Shown here: in pieces, positions 11,961 to 24,600 of the stretch | How positions within the stretch are numbered: position 1 is the first letter of the stretch | Layout of the letters: each line of letters opens with the position of its first letter | Assembly (NCBI GenBank): GCA_039566865.1 | Contig: CM076949.1 | Span: 25,272,501-25,336,500, forward strand | Source of the DNA: Aurelia coerulea | Lineage: Eukaryota > Cnidaria > Scyphozoa > Semaeostomeae > Ulmaridae | Direction of reading: 5' to 3' | DNA: 64,000 bases | Translations under genes and position numbers: made by a program | The notes under the pieces: model-generated | Seen by the model: only the letters and a program-made list of their open reading frames with translations | Database searches by the model: none | What the model was told of the DNA's origin: nothing

Positions 11961-12029
11961 TCTATCAGTCAAAGGCGAATTTACATGTTAAAATCATGTT
12001 TGGTCAAAATACTCATCTTTTGGTCACAG

Positions 12030-13131
12030 AAATTAGGAAAACACTGGGAAGGAGTTTGTATGGGAACGAGAATTCCATGTTCCATTCTGGTCCATGACTT
12101 GCTTTCCATTGAAATGTAAATACGGTACAATTGTCTGTTTCGGAAATATGATTTAAGGTTACTGTAACTGTTCAGACGACAAATTTTCGATTTTTCGGTT
12201 TTGTCATAATCTGATGGTATAAGTATCCGAGGACTGTTTAAGCCAACTCACTTCCAGAAATAGTCACAATTACTTGGAAATTTGAGCATTTTAAAAGGAG
12301 CATTCCTGTTTCTCAAAAATTGCGGGAATATACATAAGCGGATTAAAGTAAACTCACTTGACCTTGCAGCTATGTTCATGACATCCCGTGCTGCTGTGTT
12401 ATTGACATAATGCTTTACCAATACCGCGCTTAAGCCTAATTGCTTGACCTTTCATGCATAATCGTATTTCCCGCAATTTTTGCTTCATTTTGATAAAAGC
12501 CTGATTTCTCGAAACAGGATTCCCGAGTACTGGTGGGAAATAAAAAATCTTTGTGTACCCAACAGGCCAATCGAATCGCTTGAAACTTGGCACACAGAGT
12601 CACAATGCATATAACTACGAAACCGTGTCAGCGATTTGTGATAGATCCACTGGTCCGATTTTTACAAGGGTCTGAAAGTTAAAAAAGACATTTAAGACAT
12701 TTACATTTATTTAAAATCATATCATTTCAGGGCAATACCTTTTATCAAAAATTCGTGACACGGTTTTGCAGTTCAGGGCCTTAAGTCGTTGGTAAATAGA
12801 AAGTTGTGGTCCAACGATTATCATTGGGGTACGCAAAGATTTTTTCCCAAGGGTGGTCGATTTTGCCTAAATTCTCGAACAAATCATTCACGATTTTATT
12901 GAATCAACTGAATATATTTTCATGATATTCTACGTTTAATTCTGCGTCGAATGATGCATAAGTTCGTTTGGTATATTTTGACGAACGGCCGTGGTAAACG
13001 GAGTTTCTTAATCGCCGCCTGAACGGTTACAGTAACCTTAAATGTCAATAGCAAATAAATCATGGACCAGAATCGAGCGTGGAATTCTCGTTCCCATTCA
13101 AACCCCTTACCAGCATTTTCCTTAATTTTGG
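12030..13131. repeat. Long foldback element with 100-bp arms
   Basis: The left arm, about 12030-12180, includes GGAACGAGAATTCCATG, TTCTGGTCCATGA and AAGGTTACTGTAACTGTTC. The right arm, about 13015-13131, carries the same landmarks inverted (GAACGGTTACAGTAACCTT, CATGGACCAGAA, GGAATTCTCGTTCCC). The left arm has about 35 extra bases in the middle. The interior of about 830 bp is AT-rich with no gene. Intergenic. Confidence 0.78.
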
Positions 13132-13160
13132 GTCCAAAAGATGACTGATTTTACCAAGCA

Positions 13161-13460
13161 AAATTTTCACATCTAAGTTGGCCTTTGACTGATAGCTTAA
13201 CATCTTGGTATTGAATAGTGACCGCGTACTTTTTATTCCACTGCCCACCAAAAGTGATACCTTTTTCACATCTAAGTTGGCCTTTGACTGATAGCTTAAC
13301 ATCTTAGTATTGAATATCGACCACGTACTTTTTATTCCACTGCCCACCAAACGTGATACCTTTTTTCACATCTAAGTTAGCCTTTGAATGATAGCTTAAC
13401 ATCTAAGTATTGAATATTGACCACGTATTTTTTATGTCACCGCCGTCCAAACGTGTTAAC
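13161..13460. repeat. Tandem repeat, 99-100 bp x 3
   Basis: CACATCTAAGTT recurs at 13168, 13267 and 13367, each followed by GGCCTTTGACTGATAGC, TTAACATCT, GTATTGAATA and TTTATTCCACTGCCC variants. Copies are about 90 percent alike. It lies just downstream of the large membrane-protein gene and is not obviously coding. Confidence 0.88.
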
Positions 13461-13529
13461 TTTTTTGACTCCCTCAGTATATTCTTGAATGCAAAAAGCC
13501 TTATATTTGATTCTTTGAACAAGTGTTAA

Positions 13530-16500
13530 TCAGCCCTTACCACTTCGCCGTACTTCATACCCAATCATTCCATCCGGTTTCATGAAAATGTCCGCTATAG
13601 CTACTGTTGTCTCCAACCTTGGCAATTTCATCATGACCGGGGGACCGTCCGGCTCTTCAGGTGGTTGTTGTTGAGTTGCCTCTTCAGGAAAATCATTTGA
13701 TACGGGTCTTCGAGAAGACAGGCTGCAAATTAAAGAGAAGATGTTTGCAAATAGTCACTTGATTTCTTCCAAATACGATTCCAATTTTTGTCAGAGAAAA
13801 ATTTCACTGTCGCTTATTGTTATAGTAATGTTACTAAATTTCCAAGATAAAAATGTATGAAAATCTTCCATAACGAGAGATCGCTTGTCATTTGATCTAT
13901 TCCTCTCCAAAGTCTATGGGAATTCAACATTGGAGATGGTTTTAACTTTAACTTGATAATTTCCACCAAATTTTAGCTTTGAGATTAGTCCAAATTTGAA
14001 ATTGTTAAAAGTGTTATCCTGGAAGAATAAGAACGTGCCCAGAGCCCCTGAATATTCAAAATAGTTTTCCACGAAACTTTGAGACATATTTTCATTCAAA
14101 GCCAAATTTTGTTCAGAAATTAAAACTGCTAAGTTGGAAAAACAAATGGATATAAAAAGTGATTGAATATTGGATAAAAGAGTACTATGATTTCAGAGAA
14201 AAAAACTAAATGTGAGAACGGACAATACCTTCCAAGTGAAGTTTTGAGCAGTTTGTAAACAGCCAAAGCAGCCAATGTAGCAAGCACCACGAAATCAGGA
14301 GAAATAGCAACTATTTTTCCTGCAAAGTAAATAAGAGAATGTCATTTGAAGAGAAGCTAGAACTATGTTCAAATCATGCACCATAGTATGGTCCTTTTCC
14401 AATTTCTGGATACCAGAGCTACTTCAATTAACACAAAAACAGAATCGTTAGTTGCGCCATGCAATTTCAGATAAAATTTTAAATATGTCGAAGACGATAT
14501 TGTGTGAATTTCACCCTGCGTAGTCATTCCAAATATGGGCCAAACACAGTAATTAAACATTTAAGAATGCTTGGGCGACTTGATCTACTGTATGACAGTG
14601 CAAACTAAGAGATACATACCCTCTTCAATTTCTTTCTCCTTTTCTGGCAATTCATTGCGATCATCAGTATCTTTACCAAAAGTATCTGCAGTTCTCAGCT
14701 CAGGTTTAGTGTATAAATATTGTCTTTCTGCCGTTTCTGCTACAACGTGCTCTTCCTTATGATCTTGCACAGTGTTCTTATCCGAAACAGCCATGGTACT
14801 TGGCTGTGCATGGTACGGTAGATCGTCTAAAGGATCGCTAGACTTAATTACTTTCATTGCAGATGAAATAACAGGTTTCTTGTTTTTATCGATCTCACTC
14901 TCTTTTCTTACATCATTAGTTTCTGTTCTCGTTACGTTGTCTTTAGATAATTTCAATACAAGCGAAGGACTTTCAACGTTCTCCGTTTCATTTGTAAATA
15001 TTCTAGTATCTTTATCTAGACTCTGTTGTACCCCTGTCTCTAGAAGTGTGTCACTCGTTTTGCTGCCCACCGTATCAGATTCTTTCAATGCTGCTTTCGA
15101 ACTTGACTCCTTCACCACTATTTGTTTGGTTTCTGAAAACGATTTTGTCGGCTCAAATGGATGCCTAAAATTTTCACCAATATCTGTCACCTCTTCATCT
15201 CTAGATTTGTGACTCTTCTTGTCAGTTTCAGAACTTTCTAACTTCAAAGCAACATCTTTTTGCGACTGCGGACGTGATAATGAACTGGTTTCCGATATAC
15301 CTGCTGTAGTATCTGAAACAGCTTCATCTGTGTTCTTTTTGGAATTATAGGCAACTGTCTGCAGAAGCAAAAGTTTTGCGGATTCTGATAACCTCGCTGA
15401 TGACCCTTCTTTTAGCAGATCAATTCGAGGTTCCTGTTGTTCTCTGAATGCACTCTTTTTACTCGTCTTAAAACTTGTCTGTTCTGAAGAAGATTTCTTG
15501 GTCATTTTATCAGCATAAGTAGACAACGATTTCGTGGCATAAACATTTGGACGCTGGCCTACGTGTTCTGATAAGTTTGTATCCGACTCTTGTTTTTGCA
15601 GAACACTCGTACTTGTGCTGAAAATTGCGTCTTTTGAAGAAGATTTCTTGCTCAATTTATCAGTATAATCAGGCAATGATTTCGTCGGATAAACATTTGG
15701 AAGCTGGCCTACACTTTCTGATAATCTTTCACTAAGACTTCGTTCAGTTAAAGTGCGACTCGTAGCTTTTTGTGATATAGAAGCAATTTTGCTTTGAGCA
15801 CGCTCATCTACCAGCGATTCTGTAGAAATAAAATCTTTGCAAGCATCAATGGCAATATCATCTTTCCCAGCAACAGCAGTAGTTTGTGTAAGCACAACTT
15901 TTTCTGATTCCGTCAGCTCAAGCGGTCCTTCCTTTTGCAGATCGATTGATGCCTTAGTGATTGACTTTACATCTGCTTTGAACGTGTTCGCTATACCTTT
16001 GCTCAAACTGCTCGTTTCAGGACTTTTCATGCTAATTTTCCCTGAATCACTTGGCAACAACTTTGAAGAGTAAACAACGATGTTTGGATCTTCGCTTCTT
16101 TGTTTTGATGTCCTGTCATTCTTGTGTTTGGTTGCAGTCCCAATCTCTGTTTGTTGTGAAACAGTATTGATTTTATCATAAACAGGATGATTTACTTGAA
16201 TGTCTTTTGCTTTACTGTCATGAGTTTCAAATGAAACTTTACTTTGGCTGCTAACAGTGGAAACATCATCCCTAACAATTGATTTAGTTGTTTGCCGTTT
16301 GTCAACATTCACCAAAATAGCAGAACTTCTTTGTGGTGTTTCGGATGATTTACCATGGTTTTCTGTCTTCAGTTTTTCAGAATTTGCAGCACTAGAGTAA
16401 CTACTTTTCAAGGGTTCCTTCGATTTTACCTTCTTCCTCTTGCTAGTATCTGTCATACTTATAGGTACGTTAGATGAAATTCTAGGTTTATCATCAGGTG

Positions 16501-19500
16501 TTACTGACTTAAACTGCAGCAGAAGTTCACTGTTCATACGGTTTTTAGGAGTTGTGTCTGATGATTTTACTTTGTGATCTGTTTTGGTTGCTGTTGCACC
16601 ACTGACATCAGGTTTTTGTACAACTGATGAATAAATCTGAGATCCGGTGCCACCACTACTTCGTACAATCTTGCTCAGCTTTTCTGGCTTAACTTTCGAC
16701 AGTATTGCACTCTCAGTAGTTGGAGTTTCAGTAGCCTTTGCAATCTGTGGCATCTCTTCATCCAAGTTCTTACTTTTGAAGTCAATCTCCGAAGATTTCC
16801 CGTGTTTATCGACAAGTTCACTGGATTCTGGTAATCGCTGTGGCGTTTCCATTTTGTGGATTAGAGATTCACTTTTTCGTGTAACAATTGAGGACGTAAC
16901 TTCCACGGATAGAGATACTGCCATTTCTTTAATTCTCGAATCAAAACTCACTTCTTTATGTGTCAAAGGAGACGAACTTTCAGGATGACTTTTCTTCGAA
17001 GATATCGTATGGTTGTCAATAAAATCGCTGAGTTTCCGTACTTGCTGTATCTTTCGTACTCTATTAGTTATACTCTCGCTTCTTTGTTCCACGATTGATG
17101 GTGAGGTTGTGTCCAAAGCTAGAGATGATGCAACATCTGTCATCTTGAAAACAGCGCTAGTTTTGCTCTGCTTCAACGGAGTCACAATTGGCTGATTAGA
17201 TGATACGGCAGTGCTTTCTGCGTCGTTTTCATGAGGTCTTTTTTCTAAAATGTCCAAAGAAGACACTGGATGTTGATGCCTAGACGTGACACTGCTTTCC
17301 ATCTCTAACTCAGATTTCACAATTTTTGAACCTTTTGATCGTAAGGAGCTCTTGCTCATTTCTAAGGATTTCGTCAATGTTACATGTGCTGATAGGTGCA
17401 TTTCTTTCCCATCATCTGCAAGGGTTATACTTGGAGTAGGTGACAACAACAGAGACGATTTTCCATCTGCTGATTGGTCAATTTTATCAACGCCATTAGA
17501 AGCAGTGTACCTTAATGAATCTTCTGTTATAGCTGGAATAGGCATACTTGAAGAACCAGATCCCAATGAGCTCCCTTCATACTTTTTGTGTTTCTTGCTT
17601 TCCTTGTCATCCAACTGTACAAAACTAGCAGCGTCTGAACTAGAACTTTTTTCTGTAACTTGGCTTTTACGAATTGTTAGACTCTGTTTGATTTTCTTGT
17701 CATTGGACAGGGCTACAGTTATGGTTTTTTGTCCATGTCCCATGCTGCTAAAAGAAGGCTTTATTTCTGCTCCCATCGGTGGAGCAACAATCTCATCTCT
17801 CCTCAGCAAAGTCCTACTTTCAGTGTTCAGTATCAAGGTTGAACTCTTTGTTTGCTCTGATGAGAAAGTGCTTTCTGCACCTTTGACTGATACAAGGCTC
17901 TTATTGTCTTCCAGACTAAATCTATCTTTTGTATCTTCCCCATTAATTTCATTCTTATTGATCTCTTTTACTATAGTGCTCACAATCTTTGTTAACTTTC
18001 TGGCTTTTGTTTCATCTACATGAACAGCCAAATCTTCAGCAATCTCATCACTCTTGCTGCTTCTATCTCCTTCGTATTCATCTTCTGACATTCTTGGAAT
18101 TTTCAATGATACCTGACTAGTTTTGCTCTTCATATTCGGGTTCTTGCATACCAACAAAAAGCACAAAGAAAGCAAAGAAAAAATCTCCTCTTTAGTCCTG
18201 ATGGATTTGTCATGTTTCTGGGTGTCGTTTGGTAAACTTTGTGTTGCTTTCAGCAAATGGACTCCTGTGTCATTCTTGACTGTGGCATTCTTTTCAACTT
18301 TGTGTGCATGCCTCTTGGTGCGCAAAGGTGGACATTTTAAAGACAATAAATTACTGAGTGGGAGAAATGTTTGTTTGCTATTAGTGTAAGTTCTTGTTAA
18401 GTCTTCCTCCTTTGATGTTATGGATGTCTTAGTGCTGTTTTCAGTTGTTCTTTCCCTTTTCACAGATAATAGCTGTCTACATCTGACATGATTTGATGGT
18501 AAATAATAAATTGAAGAATTTTTATTCATTAGGTGCTCAAAGTATTTATGTGATGGTCCTTCTCTGATAATTCTCTCAGACAATGTACCAGCATTTATAG
18601 GATTTGCAGATGATGTGATATTGTGTTGTTGACTGCTAGTTTTTGAATAATCATCAATTTCGCTTACAATTCTACTTCTAAATTGTTTCCTCGATGAGCA
18701 TATCAAGCTAAACATTGGTGTGTAAAAGTGACAATTTCTTCCCGAAGCTATTCTTTCAAAAGATTTATAAATCTTTTTATGACTCATATCTTCAATTGTA
18801 GATTGATCCAAATTTGTAATCTTCCCTTCAATTCTTGTAACAATTTCCTTGGCAGCAAAAATCTTGCTCTTTAATCTAAAAATTGATGCAACTTTGTAAA
18901 ACCAATTGTTGCCTTCACTACAATGAGCAAATGTTGAAGCCTGTGCTTGGTGCTTTAAAAGGGCAGCAGCATTAATTTCACATCTACCTGAAGCATAGTT
19001 GGTCTCATCTGATGCCAACAGAACAATCTTCTCAGCTTGCTTTTCAGCTCTCTTTGATAACATTAGTGCATTAGTGTTCCTAGATTTTTCCTGCACAATC
19101 TTAAATTTTCTTTTCTTTCTGTATTGTTTGAAAAACTTTGGATTTTTGCACCTATTTGGATATGAATAAATATGGAAAATTCCATCAAGTGTATGGTGCA
19201 TTAAATCTGAAGTCTTCCATTGTTTATCTTTGGTAACAAATACCATCTTCTTCTGACATCCAATGCAATTCTCATTTTTATTGCTAGATTTGAAAAACTC
19301 CAGCACTAGATTGTTTAACCAGATGTACGCATCTTTAATCTTATCTACAAATGGCATCTCATTATTTTTATACTGAGCTGAAGGCTTTTCTGGCTGTTTT
19401 TGGAACACATGATAAAAGCATTTTCCATATGACTTATTTGGAATGCTCTGAAAATTTCTATTCTCCAGTTGATGATTTGGTAAACTAATTCTTTGTCTTT

Positions 19501-20287
19501 TCTCACACTGATGACAAAGATTGTTGAAATATCTGTCATCCTGTTGTTTCCCTTCTCTAACTTTATTATCTGTGGAAAATAAAAACTAAAGGTAAACATA
19601 AAAATTCAATAATTTCTATTTAGCTAACAGACTGCACCATCCAGTGCTTTCCAAAAATGACAAAGTTTGTGAAGGGGGTAAGGTGGGTAGAATAATGTGG
19701 GTAGGCTGGGGGTAAAATCAGGTGCGGATCCAGACCGAAGTTGAAGGGGGGGGCAGCTTGCAAAGAGGGCGCCAAAAAGGTAGACCCCAAACTGATAAAT
19801 CAAATTCACTATGTCAAGGAAGGTAGTTTGAGCAGTTTCAGAAAGGGGAAAACTATGTACAATGATATTCGTCAAATTTAGCCAAATATTTTGCACTCTA
19901 CCGATTTTACCCCAAACCCAACCATTTCTCCTCACCCCACCCGGTAAAAGCTCATCCCACCCATGAGATTAGGTAAACACAGGAAATTGTAGGGTTCACC
20001 TTCATAGTATTCTTCAGAAAATAATGTTCTCCAAACTCCAAATCGATAAGCATCTTAGCTCAAGCTGCTGAGGCACATGTTAGCAACAGCACTCTAACAT
20101 GTGCAAATTCGATTCCTAGCATTCCATTCAGCATGTGTTTCGTGAGTGAGATGGCCTAACCGCTTTTGCAAGGTCTCCTTGAAAATATACCAATCAAAAC
20201 ATTACCTGAAGGTCTTTCAGCTTCCTCTTTGCACCTGGATTTCGATACCAACGCTATCATGATTAAAATCAATAGTTTGAACCCCAT
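13530..20287 (-). CDS. Large type I membrane protein, Ser/Thr/Lys-rich (unknown family)
   Basis: Four exons: 20206-20287, 14620-19569, 14229-14319 and 13541-13722. All junctions are GT-AG with matching phase. Exon 1 starts MGFKLLILIMIALVSKSRCK, a signal peptide, and donates one base that completes Asp at the start of the 4950-bp second exon. That exon begins with a Cys-containing basic region (LCHQCEKR, NCIGCQKK and further Cys, about residues 30-330), followed by about 1300 residues of Ser/Thr/Lys/Glu-rich, probably disordered sequence. It includes two adjacent related segments of about 50 residues around VGQLPNVYPTKSL and VGQRPNVYATKSL. Exon 3 supplies one hydrophobic helix (PDFVVLATLAALAVYKLL), and exon 4 a short tail with a Pro-rich patch. 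The frame stops three codons past a possible donor at 13541, so the protein may end here (about 1771 residues) or splice onward. In-frame ATGs exist upstream to 20404; the chosen start gives the better signal peptide. Function unknown; the topology is inferred. Confidence 0.62.
19660..19960 (-). repeat. Dispersed repeat family R, copy 2
   Basis: Reverse-oriented relative of 8165-8385: minus-strand GGTTTGGGGTAAAATCGG, AGTTTTCCCCTTTC, CTCAAACTACCTTCCTTGAC and ATTTATCAGTTTGGGG follow in the same order. It lies in intron 1 of the large membrane-protein gene, about 90 bp from the acceptor of its giant exon. Confidence 0.55.
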
Positions 20288-21631
20288 TTTATACTTTATC
20301 AAGCCAGAACGATAGTCAATCAAAGCGAGAATCAAAGCACTTTTTTCGTGGGCATATCCGCCATCTTGTTTCATAACAATACAGATACTACATGTCATAT
20401 GCAAACGGTCTATTAAAACAATGCCGAAAAATAGAAACTGCTTCTAAGGAATGACATTTAAGCCTTGGAACACCCTTGTTGTTAGTTGAGTCCCGCCCTT
20501 ATTTCAAAACAGTTCTTGACAACAAAATAGAACAGGAATGGCATTTTCACAGGTCTTAACTGTGCAACAGTGCAGTTGTTTTGGTAATCTGAAACTTGTT
20601 TATTTCACAAAATCGTGTTTCCATTAAGTATCTTCTTATCTTAAAGAGAGTGAGCGATCTTTGAGGTTGAGAGGGCGGTTGAACAAAAAAACTGATATTT
20701 TTCTAGTTTCTACCTCCTGACAGTTCTATCGAAACCTTCTAAGATATCTAATATTTGCAAATTTTTGGAAAACGAAAACTAAATTGCAAGATTTCATTAC
20801 ACACAAAAACGTCAAACAGAAAAACGCAAGCAACAGTGAACGTTATTCTTGTCTCCTCAACAGTTGGCAAGTAACAGTTCGACTTTACCAATTTTGTCAA
20901 ATGTGTTATCTTCTTTGCGATCTTCTTTTGGAAAATGTTAATAGCCAAAACCAAGCCAAAACACAACGCTAGTCGCCAGGAGCTTGTAGCTTAGGAACTT
21001 GCGGCTAAAACTGCAGACTCGTTCATAGCGAAAGAATTCAAAATTCGTAGGGGGGCCCTAGCAATATCAAATTCCTGCAGTTCAAAAGGATTTAGCAGTG
21101 ACAAAACATGTTCTAATGTAACTAAAAATCTCCCAGTTTGAAAAGTCTGAAAGAACATTGGAGCGAAAATAAGATCTGTCTCACATTACATTTCGGGCGA
21201 GAAGATCCCCGAATAAGGACGATATAAGAGTATTGCACAAGTAATTTTACGTCAACACCAATATTGCCTGGCAGCTAATTTGAGACAGATTTCAGTTTCT
21301 CTACTGCCATGGAAAAGGGCTTTTTTATGAGCTATCTAGCTTTCGTCGTTCACGGAAGAGAAACTATCCACCCGTTTATTTTGGGGATATCTTGCAGAAG
21401 GAAAACGAAATATAAACTATTTTCTTCCATAATTTGACCATCATAGATTTGTACCCACTAATTTCATGTGTTATATTTTTCGTGAGCTATTCTTAAATCT
21501 TTCTTAAAATAACGCAAAGGTTACAATCAACTGTAAAGTTCATGATTCTAATAAAATTATCAAATCTAATTATCTAGCAAAAAATTAGGAGGTTCTACAA
21601 GAATCGTTTCTTAGTCTGTTGTTCTTCATGC
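20288..21631. other. Intergenic: promoter side of the large membrane-protein gene and 3' flank of AP beta
   Basis: No gene seen. The interval separates the signal-peptide exon (start 20287) from the AP beta stop at 21632; both genes are on the minus strand. The short frames are unsupported. I saw no TATA box or polyadenylation signal good enough to assign. Confidence 0.6.
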
Positions 21632-24600
21632 TTATTGGTGAAGAATAGCATCGTAAATTTCTTGGACACCAGGGATAACATCGGGAGCTTTGGTCTTCAA
21701 TGCAAGCTGAAAAATGGATAAATTGTAGAATCACTCGATCTCAGTTTGTCACTGTCTGAAAGCTAATTTCTTCTTTTGAAACAATAAGTCATGACACCTT
21801 CAGGAGATGAATGCTACAAATGAGATATCATTCTACTTACAGCAAATAACAAGGGAGACACGTCCCTTAAAGGTGCTCCGTCTCAAGACTTTTGTCAAAA
21901 CATCGATTTTACAGTTTTTTGAAAGGCAATATCACACTGACTTTTATTTTTCTTTCCTAAAATCAAGCGTTCTTTTTGAAGATAAATATATGTTCTTTAC
22001 AGAGGAACAAACCAAACATTTGTATCTCTTACGATTGCTCGGATATAACAGGATCTGCTGTCGGTTACTTTTTGGTGGCTTGGATGAAGCCACCAAACAA
22101 ATTGTAGAAAATAATGGATACACGTGCCTAAAACAATGGTGTTTACAGATCTGTTCACAATTTGGCGACGGAGCCCTTCAACTAGAAGGACTGCCAAGTA
22201 ATGAACAGGGTTTCCATATTGGTAATTAAGATCGAGCATCAACGACAAGCTATTACCTGTATGAATCCATCAATGTCACTGCGTTCACCAACGTTATCAG
22301 CAATTAAAATATTGACAAATGTATTAACTTACCGAGATTGTGGGGTTATTGGGGATCATCTTAAGTTCAGCCATGACCCAAATACCATTCGTGAATCTCA
22401 GTGACTGATAAAGCATTTCCTATGAACGAAGAATATAAATTTTACGACCATTCAATCAGATTCTGAGCAAAAAGAGAATCTGGCTGACAGATAAACCCAA
22501 AAATTTCAATGAAGCTTTTATGCCCTGTAGGATGCCTTTTATGCCTTGTTACATAGCGAAGCATATATTTAGATCAGCCATCCATGCCGCTAAAGCAGGC
22601 AAAGTTTAACGTGAAATGATATATAAAATTTGATAAAAATTTGTGAGAGGGCACTTTCAGTTAAAACTATTTTGTACCCAAACTCAGTTTGTAGCTGAAT
22701 GTGAAATATCGACGGAGAATAAAATACCTAATAACCTTTGCTGGTGATACTGATAAAGAATATAATCATTTTGTGTTTTAGAAGAGATTTAAGGGGCTTA
22801 TTGACCAAGAAAGGGTGGAAGAAACTCACGTGAAAATTTCTTACCTGTCCATCTACATTCCTGCGTGCAATTGTAAATATGTTGCTAGCTTGAAGTCTTT
22901 GTTGGGCATTGTCTGAGAAAATAGTTACAAATAAAATTACCTTGCTGTCTTTCGACAATTTTGAATTTCATGCATTTACTATAACGTTATATCAAAATGC
23001 TTCCACTCCTATTTTTCTACGACAAGAAAAAATGTCAAATTCAGAGAATTTTGAACAACTTCACTTCAGGTATCTTGAGCAGAAACTTGACTTCGAAACT
23101 TGACAACCATAACTTGGGCAGAAAACGTGTCTATGCACATTGTTCGATTAAAAGTTTTCAAGCAGAAGGCTAAATGCTAGGCAATACTCAATACAAACAA
23201 TGGTTTGACGTTGAAAACATTAATTACCAAAAAGACATCTAATTTCCGGATTTCTTTCTCGTGTTCATAATCTATACCATAGTGTTGCTTTTAGAATTAT
23301 AGTCTTCAACTCGGCTTCTAGAATAGAGTTATCTGCACCATAGACGTGTAGAGACAGAGTGTACACTGCAGATAGTGTCACACAAGTTAAGTACTCTATT
23401 TCTCTTACCTGGGGTGAGTGAGATATTTGCAATCTGACTTTGAACTTCATTCGATGCTGGAATGTCTTTCCAAGTTGCCAAGAACACTTTGCGATCTGAG
23501 AAAAATTAAAGGAGAGTCTTCAGTTTGTTCGCTTCTCCACCTGAACCAACATTATATGCTGTTAGGACCACTGAAGCTCATTAGTGTGATAATAAATCTT
23601 GTCCGATAATAAATGCAACTAAAGGATTTCATCTATAAGTCAACGAATTATTCATTCTTCCATATTTCTGGGCTCAACATTGGGTCGCTATAAACTTAAA
23701 AGCAGTAACACAGCCAAGTTATGGAAAGTGCTGAAATGTATAGATATTTCTTAGACGTTTTATAAGACGCAAGAAGCAGGAAAATGCCTGAATGTTTTCA
23801 AATGTATTCAGAATTTACGATTAAAAGAAACGTATTTCACATACCCATGTCTCCGTCTTCGGTAAAATAAACATGAAGTGGCACGATGCAACCAAAGTAG
23901 AAAACATCGATGTTATTTTTGATGGCCACTTGAAGATTATTCAAGGGATCCATTCGCTGAACTGGCCCAGCTAAAAAGGAAAGATATCCCGTCTCCATTT
24001 CTGTTTTTTCTTGGGAAAGCACTGCTATAAAACCCAAAACTGGGAATCAAAGAACTACAATCCTCGCCAAAACCCTTGTCACAAAACGGGAAAAGGTAGA
24101 TCTGAAGAGCAAATACCCCCTTTTACCCCCAAGTCAATGTTGCTGATTTCTCTAACTTGGAAAATATCATGCAGCAAGTGTCCTGAGGGAAGACAAACAA
24201 CATTGACTTGGGGGGGGAGGGGGTTTACGAGATATTTCCACTCAAGTGGTAGGCACTGTGATTTTTGTTGAAAAATGCTGAAAAACTCAGTTTGTGACAA
24301 GAGGTTTTGGCGAGGATTGTAGAAACTTAACGCAGTGACATCCTAGACTGAATACATCATCGTAGTTATCACTATTGATAGAAATACTAGACGTTCTAAC
24401 AACGATTCATAATTATTTGCAGTCATTTTGATAGTAGTAGTTGAAGGTGTTGTGGCGCAGTGGTGTAATCCTCTGACTTTGCAGCCAGAACAGTCAGGCG
24501 GCGTGGGTTCGATACCCGGTAGGACCCCACCACTTGAGCGTCATGACAAGGGGTCGCGGACTCGATTAGGTCTGCTCTATTTCTGCGATCCCAGCGCTTG

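Noticed and set aside
20288..20404. Upstream in-frame ATG for the large membrane protein
   Set aside because: Starting there would bury the signal peptide behind 39 polar residues; kept only as a possible 5' UTR frame.
24447..24530. tRNA gene
   Set aside because: A and B boxes are present but the acceptor arms do not pair, the body continues for 100 bp and a second copy exists; it is a SINE head.
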